Below, piece after piece: positions 7,372-13,965 of a stretch of DNA of 27,230 nt. The notes below the pieces were generated by a model that was not told the DNA's origin, made no database searches, and was given only the letters and a program-made list of their open reading frames with translations. The stretch lies in contig DASZQG010000219.1 in assembly GCA_035550075.1 (NCBI GenBank), forward strand, positions 1-27,230, given 5' to 3'. This stretch comes from AWTP1-13 sp035550075 (GTDB lineage: Bacteria > Pseudomonadota > Alphaproteobacteria > Rhizobiales > Hyphomicrobiaceae). Position numbers and translations under genes: made by a program. Position 1 is the first letter of the stretch, and every line of letters starts with the position of its first letter.

Positions 7372-7800
7372 CTATTTAGCGACCAGCCGCACGACAACGT
7401 CGACGTGCGAGATCTTCATGTTCTCAGGTGGCTCCGGAAGCCCGTCCACCCGGATCGACTCTCCGGGGATATCCCAGAGGAGCTCGCCGTTCTCAACGAA
7501 GAAATGGCTGTGATTGGACGTATTGGTATCGAAGTACGTCCGCTGGCCGCCGATGGCGATTTCGCGCAGCAGGCCAGCTCGCTTGAATTGGTGCAACGTG
7601 TTGTAGACCGTGGCCAACGACACCTGCTCTCCGGCCCGAACGGCTTCCTCATGCAGAAGCTCTGCGGTCACGTGCCGGTCGCCGTTTCCAAAGAGCAACG
7701 TGGCGAGCGTTACGCGTTGACGGGTAGGCCGCAGACCCGCCCGGCGAAGACGCCGGGAAATATCAGACCGAGCATTGCTAGGGTGCATTTGGCTTGTCAT
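7372..7800 (-). CDS. irr: Fur-family iron response regulator Irr
   Basis: DNA-binding regulator of heme and iron genes that in Rhizobiales acts mostly when iron is low and loses activity with heme. The 142-aa protein has the Fur-type winged helix (about 14-90) with the recognition helix SLATVYNTLHQFKRAGLL (61-78), and the Irr-type histidine segment NHSHFF (96-101) in the dimerisation domain. The CxxC zinc cysteines of ordinary Fur are absent, as expected for Irr, and there is no GCPWHD-type heme motif at the N-terminus as known from Bradyrhizobium Irr. Start at the ATG at 7800 or at the in-frame ATG at 7788. It is divergent from fabA, the usual arrangement in this order. Confidence 0.93.
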   Translation of the reverse strand: MTSQMHPSNARSDISRRLRRAGLRPTRQRVTLATLLFGNGDRHVTAELLHEEAVRAGEQVSLATVYNTLHQFKRAGLLREIAIGGQRTYFDTNTSNHSHFFVENGELLWDIPGESIRVDGLPEPPENMKISHVDVVVRLVAK

Positions 7801-7813
7801 CAGAAACGTCTAA
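7800..7813. promoter_or_regulatory. Candidate Irr-type operator at the irr start
   Basis: TCAGA (7800-7804), four bases, then TCTAA (7809-7813); seen from the irr strand this is TTAGA-CGTT-TCTGA, an imperfect inverted repeat that resembles the TTAGAA/TTCTAA halves of iron control elements. It overlaps the first possible irr start codon. The match is partial, so this is only a candidate autoregulatory site. Confidence 0.3.
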
Positions 7814-7989
7814 GATCAGCGTGCCCTGTCGTCCTGGCCCTGAGGAATTTTGGCGTCCAGCGGCCATAATATCCCAAGTGCGACAAGTATATGCTCGCGA
7901 AAGTCGTCCTGCAATGGCAGGGCTGCCGGGGTCGGCGACCGCATTCTTCTGTAACGCGGGCTTTTGACTGATCATGCCAGTATGATAGG

Positions 7990-8003
7990 ACACCATCAGG
8001 TGT
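7990..8003. promoter_or_regulatory. Inverted repeat in the fabA leader
   Basis: ACACC-ATCA-GGTGT is a perfect 5-bp repeat 67 bases before fabA. Just upstream lie TTGACT (7964-7969) and TATGAT (7981-7986); the 11-base gap between them is too short for an ordinary promoter, so only the general AT-rich promoter-like setting is supported. The repeat could be an operator or a leader hairpin. Confidence 0.3.
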
Positions 8004-8070
8004 GGTGGATGGGTGACAGAACCGGTGCCTCTCACATCGATTGGCCAGATTGAGGGCAGGCGAGAGGGCA

Positions 8071-8607
8071 ATGGCGGAACGCCGGAGTAGCTACGAGTAC
8101 GAAGACCTGTTGACGTGCGCGCGCGGCGAGTTGTTTGGGCGAGGCAACGCCCAGCTCCCGCTGCCCCCCATGCTCATGTTTGATCGGATCACGGCCATCT
8201 CCGACACGGGAGGTGCGCACGGCAAGGGTCAAATAGTGGCTGAGCTCAAGGTTGCCGACAATCCGGCCCTCGAGTGGTTTTTCGCCTGCCATTTCAAAGG
8301 TGATCCCGTAATGCCGGGCTGCCTTGGCCTCGACTCGCTATGGCAGCTCACCGGCTTTTTCTTGGGCTGGCTTGGCGCACCCGGCAAAGGGCGCGCACTG
8401 GGCGTGGGAGAGGTGAAGTTCACCGGCATGGTGACGCCAAAGACCAAAGCGGTCGAATACGTCATCGACCTGAAGCGCGTAATCCTGCGCAAGCTGAAGC
8501 TTGCGATTGCCGACGGCGTGATGAAGGCTGACGGCGAGATCATCTACTCGGCAACAGATTTGCGCGTTGGTTTGTTTGAAGGTGGCGAGGAGCCTGCGGC
8601 CGCCTGA
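8071..8607 (+). CDS. fabA: 3-hydroxyacyl-ACP dehydratase/isomerase FabA
   Basis: Dehydrates 3-hydroxydecanoyl-ACP and isomerises trans-2- to cis-3-decenoyl-ACP, the branch point to unsaturated fatty acids; acts as a cytoplasmic homodimer. The 178-aa protein carries the active-site His74 (WFFACHFKGDPVMPG) and Asp88 (LGLDSLWQ), and is close to E. coli FabA along its whole length (KGRALGVGEVKFTG, SATDLRVGLFEGG). The ATG at 8071 has a good ribosome binding site (GCGAGAGGGCA); an upstream TTG at 8041 is less likely. It is first in fabA-fabB-fabI and divergent from irr. Confidence 0.97.
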   Translation: MAERRSSYEYEDLLTCARGELFGRGNAQLPLPPMLMFDRITAISDTGGAHGKGQIVAELKVADNPALEWFFACHFKGDPVMPGCLGLDSLWQLTGFFLGWLGAPGKGRALGVGEVKFTGMVTPKTKAVEYVIDLKRVILRKLKLAIADGVMKADGEIIYSATDLRVGLFEGGEEPAAA

Positions 8608-8684
8608 GGAGGCTTCGGGCTTAGATAGTCGCCGGACGCCGGTTAGAATACGCAATCCGCGGCGATGCTGAGAAGGGTCGGTCG

Positions 8685-9914
8685 ATGAGACGCGCTGTCG
8701 TGACGGGCATGGGAATTGTTTCCTCGATCGGAAACAATACCCAGGAAGTGCTCGCCTCGCTCAGGGAAGCTACGCCGGGCATCGTGCGCGCGGAAAAGTA
8801 TGCCGAGATGGGCTTTCGCTGCCAGGTGCACGGACAGGTGAACCTGGAGTGGGAAGCGATGGTTCCCCGCAAGGCTAAGCGCTTCATGGAAGCCGGCGTG
8901 GGATGGAACTACATCGCCATGGACCAGGCCATCCGCGACGCCATGCTCGAGCCCGGAGAAGTCAGCAACGAGCGCACCGGCATCATCATGGGGTCGGGTG
9001 GCCCATCAACCCACGCCATAGTACGCGCCGCCGACGTCGCACGGGCAAAGGATCCGCGCAAAATCGGCCCCTTCGAGGTTCCGAAGGGGATGTGCTCCGG
9101 GCCCTCCGCCGCCCTTGCCACTGCTTTTCAAATCAAGGGCATCAACTATTCGATTTCCTCCGCATGCGCGACCTCGGCGCACTGCATCGGCAACGCCACC
9201 GAACTGATCCAATGGGGCAAGCAGGATGTGATATTCGCCGGCGGCTGCGAAGAGCTGGACTGGACGCTTTCGCTGCTGTTCGACGCCATGGGCGCCATGT
9301 CCACCAAGTACAACGCAACGCCCGCCAAGGCGAGCCGCGCCTACGACCGCCATCGTGATGGTTTTGTCATTGCCGGCGGCGCAGGTGTTGTTGTGATTGA
9401 GGAACTGGAGCATGCGAAGAGCCGCGGCGCCAAAATCTACGGCGAAGTGGTCGGCTATGGCGCAACCTCCGACGGTTTCGACATGGTGGCCCCCTCCGGG
9501 GAGGGGGCGGTTCGCTGCATGCAGATGGCGATGAAAGGCTTCGATGCGAAAGGCGTCGGCAAGGTCGATTATATCAACCCCCATGGAACCGCGACCCCGG
9601 TTGGTGACGAGCGGGAAATCGAGGCCATCCGGCAAGCGTTTGGCACCGATATCCCCCGCATCTCGTCAACCAAGTCACTTACCGGCCACTCGCTTGGCGC
9701 CGCCGGGGCCCAGGAAGCCATCTACTCCCTGCTGATGATGAAGAACGGTTTCGTCTGTGAGAGCGCCAATATCGAAGAGTTGGACCCCGCCTTTGCGGAC
9801 GTGCCGATCGTCCGGCAGCGCCAGGACAGGCTGGATATTAATTGTGTGATGTCGAACAGCTTCGGTTTCGGTGGCACAAATGCGACTCTCGTATTCAGAC
9901 GCTTTGATGCGTAG
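8685..9914 (+). CDS. fabB: 3-oxoacyl-ACP synthase I (KAS I)
   Basis: Condenses acyl-ACP with malonyl-ACP and is the elongating enzyme needed for the cis-3-decenoyl product of FabA. The 409-aa thiolase-fold protein shows the Cys-His-His triad: Cys161 (SSACATSAHC), His300 (INPHGTATPVGD) and His335 (STKSLTGHSLGAAGA) with Lys330; the C-terminal loop NSFGFGGTNATL is intact. The ATG at 8685 begins right at the conserved RRAVVTGMGIVSSIG strand, so the start is secure. It follows fabA by 77 bases. Confidence 0.97.
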   Translation: MRRAVVTGMGIVSSIGNNTQEVLASLREATPGIVRAEKYAEMGFRCQVHGQVNLEWEAMVPRKAKRFMEAGVGWNYIAMDQAIRDAMLEPGEVSNERTGIIMGSGGPSTHAIVRAADVARAKDPRKIGPFEVPKGMCSGPSAALATAFQIKGINYSISSACATSAHCIGNATELIQWGKQDVIFAGGCEELDWTLSLLFDAMGAMSTKYNATPAKASRAYDRHRDGFVIAGGAGVVVIEELEHAKSRGAKIYGEVVGYGATSDGFDMVAPSGEGAVRCMQMAMKGFDAKGVGKVDYINPHGTATPVGDEREIEAIRQAFGTDIPRISSTKSLTGHSLGAAGAQEAIYSLLMMKNGFVCESANIEELDPAFADVPIVRQRQDRLDINCVMSNSFGFGGTNATLVFRRFDA

Positions 9915-10037
9915 CTGGCTTGGGGCCCGGTTCCGCAATAGGCTGGGCCGCCTGCCTGTTCGATCGGTGGGGCACTCTAATCGGTCCGCCAACCTATCGG
10001 ATTGCTGCAGGCACTAAGGCGCGAACGGGTGATTACA

Positions 10038-10907
10038 ATGAAAACCAAGGATGCCGCTCAGCCCCGGCCCCTGATGGAGGGCAAGCGCGGTCTGGTGATG
10101 GGTGTTGCGAACGAGCGCTCGATCGCCTGGGGGATCGCACGCATCCTTGCCGGGCACGGCGCCAAGCTTGCCTTCACATACCAGGGAGAGGCCTTCGGAC
10201 GCCGAGCAATCCCGCTCGCGCAATCGGTCGGCTCCGACATCATTGTCAGTTGCGACGTGGCCGACCTTGCCAGTGTCGACAACGTGTTCAACGAAATCAA
10301 GAAGGTATGGGGCGGCCTGGATTTCCTGGTCCATGCCCTCGCATTCTCGGATCGCCGCGAACTGCAGGGTCGCTATTCCGACACGACCCGCGAGAACTTC
10401 ACGAACACGATGATCATCTCGTGCTTCTCGTTCACCGAATTGGCCAAGCGTGCCGCGCCTTTGATGTCAAAGGGCGGTGCGATGCTGACCCTGACGTATG
10501 GCGGTTCCCAACGCGTGGTCCCCTCCTACAACGTGATGGGCGTGGCCAAGGCCGCTCTCGAAGCCTCCGTGCGCTACCTTGCCGCCGATTTCGGAGCACA
10601 GGGCATCCGCGTCAACGCGCTTTCTGCCGGACCGATGCGGACCCTGGCCGGCGCCGGCATCTCCGACGCGCGGATCATCTTCAATTACCAGGGCGACCAT
10701 TCTCCCCTGCGGCGGACGCCGACCCTGGACGAGGTTGGCGGCGCCGCGCTCTACCTCCTGTCGGATCTGTCCGGCGCGGTAACCGGCGAGGTGCACTACG
10801 TTGATTGCGGCTACAATTGCGTGTCCATGCCCTCCCTCGATGCCCTGAAGGCCCAGGAGCATGCCGCCGTTGCCGCCGGTCACAGTCCCCAGCGCGCCGC
10901 AGAATAG
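10038..10907 (+). CDS. fabI: Enoyl-ACP reductase FabI
   Basis: NADH-dependent reduction of trans-2-enoyl-ACP, the last step of each elongation round; the target of triclosan. The 289-aa short-chain reductase has the FabI-type nucleotide motif GVANERSIAWGIA (22-34), Tyr154 (LTY) and the Tyr164-x6-Lys171 pair (SYNVMGVAK). The position of E. coli Gly93 is Ala102 (HALAF). The ATG at 10038 was chosen; an in-frame TTG at 10002 and an ATG at 10074 are alternatives, and no start has a strong Shine-Dalgarno. It follows fabB by 123 bases, likely in one unit. Confidence 0.95.
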   Translation: MKTKDAAQPRPLMEGKRGLVMGVANERSIAWGIARILAGHGAKLAFTYQGEAFGRRAIPLAQSVGSDIIVSCDVADLASVDNVFNEIKKVWGGLDFLVHALAFSDRRELQGRYSDTTRENFTNTMIISCFSFTELAKRAAPLMSKGGAMLTLTYGGSQRVVPSYNVMGVAKAALEASVRYLAADFGAQGIRVNALSAGPMRTLAGAGISDARIIFNYQGDHSPLRRTPTLDEVGGAALYLLSDLSGAVTGEVHYVDCGYNCVSMPSLDALKAQEHAAVAAGHSPQRAAE

Positions 10908-10964
10908 ATACGAGCCCTCCGCAGCCCCGATTGTTTTGCGGCGCGGGCCATGGCATTGGGGGTC

Positions 10965-11810
10965 ATGATCGGCGTTTTCGATTCAGGCCACGGCGGCCTC
11001 ACGGTGCTGCGCGCCTTGGTGCAGCGCTTCCCGCATTTGTCTTTCACCTATCTGGGCGATCACGCAAACGCCCCCTACGGCGATCGGCCCTCGCAGGAGA
11101 TCGTCGAGATGACGCGTGCCGGCGTCGATGCATTGTTTCGCAAGGGATGCCGCCTGGTGCTGCTGGGATGCAATACGGCCACCTGCGTCGCCGCACGCAC
11201 GCTACAGCGCGATTGGCTGCCGGCGAGCGACTGGAACGGTCGCAATATTCTTGGCATCGTTGCCCCGACGGTGGAGGCCGCCACACAGACGCCGTGGGCC
11301 GTTACCAGCCCCCAATACCCGCAGAAGTACAATACCGATTTGATCGCGGTATTTGGAACGACGCGCACTATCGCTTCCAACGCCTACCCCGAGGAGATCC
11401 GCAAACGCTGTCCGCAGGTGACCGTTGTCCAACAGGCGTGCGCCGAGCTCGCCGGCGCCATAGAGAAAGCGGCACCTGAGGTACGGTTGAATGAGCTCGT
11501 TGAGCGCGGCGTTGCGGCCCTGCAGGCGCAGATACAGGGCGGTTCACCCAACTGCGCCATTCTCGGGTGTACGCACTACCCGCTGGTGGAACACCTGTTT
11601 CGGCGGCATTTGCCGCCGTCGGCCCGGCTGCTGTCGCAACCGATGGTCGTCGCCAACAGCCTGGAAGACTATCTAATCCGCCATCCGGAATATGTCGGCC
11701 GCACGGGCGCGGCGCCTTTGCTGCTTACAACGGGCGATCCTGGTCGTATCGACGCCATCGCCCACATTTTCTGGCCCGATGCGCCGGGGTTCGAGCCATT
11801 GCGGCGGTAG
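10965..11810 (+). CDS. murI: Glutamate racemase
   Basis: Interconverts L- and D-glutamate, supplying D-Glu for peptidoglycan. Counting from the upstream ATG at 10950, the two catalytic cysteines are C74 (LLGCNTATC) and C207 (AILGCTHYPL), with Asp11 and Ser12 in VFDSGHGGLTV and the substrate loop GDHANAPYGDR. The length is near the family's 260-290. I place the start at the ATG at 10965 because the fold begins MIGVFDSG there; the ATG at 10950 adds five residues (MALGV) and is equally possible. It follows fabI by about 50 bases and converges with the KPR-family gene, leaving only 14 bases between the ends. Confidence 0.93.
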   Translation: MIGVFDSGHGGLTVLRALVQRFPHLSFTYLGDHANAPYGDRPSQEIVEMTRAGVDALFRKGCRLVLLGCNTATCVAARTLQRDWLPASDWNGRNILGIVAPTVEAATQTPWAVTSPQYPQKYNTDLIAVFGTTRTIASNAYPEEIRKRCPQVTVVQQACAELAGAIEKAAPEVRLNELVERGVAALQAQIQGGSPNCAILGCTHYPLVEHLFRRHLPPSARLLSQPMVVANSLEDYLIRHPEYVGRTGAAPLLLTTGDPGRIDAIAHIFWPDAPGFEPLRR

Positions 11811-11824
11811 CGGCCTGCTGTAGT

Positions 11825-12766
11825 TCAGATGCTGGGTTTGCCGTCAGCGAACGGTGCGAGCGCTGCGGAGATGAACGCGTGCGTCGGCGTTGCCACCCCG
11901 ACTTTGGCACCAAGCCGCACCACGGCGTTGGAAAGCCCGTTGACCTCAATTGGCTTTCCACCGAGCAGATCGTGTGCCATCGAGGCCATCATCTGTTTGG
12001 GTAGCGCCCCTATGAGTGACATGATCTTGCCGCTGTCGGCGGGCACGAGACCCGTTTTCATCGCCACACCGACGGCCACGGTTTCATTGACCGCAGCCTC
12101 CAACAGCGCCTTCGTGGCAGCCGTCTCTCGCACGATACCGATCGGTCCGCGCGTCAGGGCGGTCATCCCCGCCACAGGCGCCAGCATCGCGAATTTCATC
12201 CAAAGCTCGCGCCGAATGTTGGGTGATATATTTCCGTCAATGCCTGCCGCCCGGCAGGCATTATGGAATGCCGTCACGCGATCGCTCACGCGCCCATCCA
12301 GCTCGCCATACTCCAGGCGCGCGAAGGTGCCGATTTGGGCGATCACGCCGGGCGCGGAGATGTTCGCGGCGATCCGCGCGACACCGGGCACGACGTTGGC
12401 TGCACCGACGATGCCTCCGATCCGGTCAACGCTCTCGACCCCGTTCTGGAACGTGAAAACCGCTGCGCCCTTGTCAACGAGCGGCCGCAAGCGCTCCGCC
12501 GCACCCTCGGTATCGCGCATCTTGACGGCAAAAATGATGGCGTTCGCTGATGCGATCTCGCCAGGATCGGCGGTGACCTTGACCGGGCTCAGATGCAGCT
12601 TGCCGATCTCACTGTCCAGGCGGAGGCCTGAGGTGCGGATCGCGTCGAGATGCGCCCCCCGTGCCACAAACGTCACATCATTGCCGGCCGCGGCCAGACG
12701 AGCGCCGAAGTAGCCGCCGACACCGCCGGAGCCCATAATGGTAATTTTCAAGGGCTGCGCACTCAT
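11825..12766 (-). CDS. KPR-family reductase (2-dehydropantoate 2-reductase-like)
   Basis: NADPH-binding protein of the ketopantoate reductase family. The 313-aa protein has the nucleotide motif GSGGVGGYFG (12-21), FAVKMRDTE and FQNGVES in the N-terminal half, and RRELWMKFAMLAP in the helical half. In E. coli PanE the lysine of this segment is followed by Asn180 and Asn184, which help hold ketopantoate; here those places are Leu and Ala. It therefore belongs to a side branch and may act on a different 2-keto acid, so I do not assign panE firmly. Its ATG overlaps the stop of the alcohol dehydrogenase gene (ATGA), so the two are translationally coupled. Confidence 0.85.
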   Translation of the reverse strand: MSAQPLKITIMGSGGVGGYFGARLAAAGNDVTFVARGAHLDAIRTSGLRLDSEIGKLHLSPVKVTADPGEIASANAIIFAVKMRDTEGAAERLRPLVDKGAAVFTFQNGVESVDRIGGIVGAANVVPGVARIAANISAPGVIAQIGTFARLEYGELDGRVSDRVTAFHNACRAAGIDGNISPNIRRELWMKFAMLAPVAGMTALTRGPIGIVRETAATKALLEAAVNETVAVGVAMKTGLVPADSGKIMSLIGALPKQMMASMAHDLLGGKPIEVNGLSNAVVRLGAKVGVATPTHAFISAALAPFADGKPSI

Positions 12767-13815
12767 GGCGTGATGACCACGCGACCGACAACACGCCCAG
12801 CGCGCAAATCATCCAGCGACTTGCCCGCCTGCTCCAGCGGCCTTGTCTCGACCGGAATGGCGGACACCTTTCCAGCCTTCACAAGCGAAAGCATTTCGCC
12901 GGCTTCCGCCAGCGACCCGACGTAGCTCCCCATAACAGTCAAAGCCCGCAGCGGGAACATGGGCACCGGTAGGGTGAAGCGTCCTCCGAAGAGCCCGACG
13001 ACGATGGCAGCACCACCCTTCGCGACAAGAGCTTGCGCAAATGCCAGCGATTTCTCGGAGCCAACGAAATCGACGGCTGCGCCAAATCCGCCACCCGAAG
13101 CTTTCGTCATCTCCCTGCGCAGCGCGCGGTCAGGGGATGCGTCGAACGCCTGGGCCGCCCCAAGCTTCAACGCTGCTTCGCGCTTTCCGGGGTCGATATC
13201 CGCCACGAATACCGGCTTGTCGGTAAGGGCGCGCGCGAATTGAAGACCCATCATGCCCACGCCGCCGAGACCCACGATCAGCAAAGGTCCCGCGCGCAGG
13301 AAGTTGAGCGCCTTCTTGACCGCGCCGTAGCCGGTGAGACCGGAGCACATCAGCGGCCCCGCGATCTGCGGCGCGATACCCTCAACGTCAAGCAGGTAGC
13401 GTGGATGGGGTACTATGACATGGGTGGCGTAACCGCCATCGACGGTTATGCCGAGCGCGCGCGGGGCGTTGCACAAATGCTCGTCGCCCCGAGCGCAGAG
13501 CTCGCACGTGCCACAGCCGATCCAGGGATAGGCGGCGTATCGCTGGCCCTTGGCAATGCCCGACACTTCCGGCCCCGTTGCCTCGACCACACCAGCGATC
13601 TCGTGACCGAGCGTGAACGGAAGCGGTCGGTTCGTGCGTACATCCAGTTTTTCCCCGCCGCCGAGATCGAAATAGCCGTCCTGCAAGTGGATGTCGGAAT
13701 GGCACACCCCGCAATGGGAGACGCGCAGTACGACTTCCGTACCCTTCGGCACCGGATCCGGCGCCTCGGTGGTCTGCAGCGGCTTCTCATATTCGACAAG
13801 GGATTGGCGACGCAT
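12763..13815 (-). CDS. Zinc-dependent alcohol dehydrogenase (MDR family)
   Basis: Medium-chain NAD(P)-dependent dehydrogenase of 350 aa. Seen: catalytic-zinc ligands Cys38 (GVCHSD), His71-Glu72 (LGHEIAGVVE) and Cys157 (PLMCSGLTGYGA); the structural-zinc set Cys101, 104, 107 and 115; and the Rossmann motif GLGGVG (182-187). The substrate cannot be named. An unusual insert GYFDLGGGEKLDV (47-59) lies between the catalytic Cys and His. The ATG at 13815 is chosen because AGGAGA lies 10 bases ahead and the domain starts there; an upstream ATG at 13842 is less likely. The stop overlaps the start of the KPR-family gene. Confidence 0.92.
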   Translation of the reverse strand: MRRQSLVEYEKPLQTTEAPDPVPKGTEVVLRVSHCGVCHSDIHLQDGYFDLGGGEKLDVRTNRPLPFTLGHEIAGVVEATGPEVSGIAKGQRYAAYPWIGCGTCELCARGDEHLCNAPRALGITVDGGYATHVIVPHPRYLLDVEGIAPQIAGPLMCSGLTGYGAVKKALNFLRAGPLLIVGLGGVGMMGLQFARALTDKPVFVADIDPGKREAALKLGAAQAFDASPDRALRREMTKASGGGFGAAVDFVGSEKSLAFAQALVAKGGAAIVVGLFGGRFTLPVPMFPLRALTVMGSYVGSLAEAGEMLSLVKAGKVSAIPVETRPLEQAGKSLDDLRAGRVVGRVVITP

Positions 13816-13894
13816 CGATCTGGATCTCCTGGATGCCGGCAAGATAGCAGACCCAGTGTCCGGTGCGCGAGACTTTGCGGTCGATTGGCCGCAT

Positions 13895-13939
13895 CCGCCC
13901 CCACGCGGTTACGTCTCGCGAAACCGGAAATGGGGGCGG
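13895..13939 (-). terminator. Nested inverted repeat after pnp
   Basis: CCGCCCCCA (13895-13903) pairs with TGGGGGCGG (13931-13939), and inside it CGGTT (13906-13910) pairs with AACCG (13922-13926). The structure lies in the 150-base gap downstream of the pnp stop (13966) and upstream of the alcohol dehydrogenase start (13815). It is a likely 3'-end or boundary structure; no T-run follows, so it is not a textbook intrinsic terminator. Confidence 0.45.
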
Positions 13940-13965
13940 GCGGGGCCCCTTCAGTGTTGCGCGGC

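Noticed and set aside
11829..12713. Rightward frame opposite the KPR-family gene
   Set aside because: Ser/Pro/Arg-rich antisense product with no family likeness; the leftward frame has clear motifs and a coupled start.
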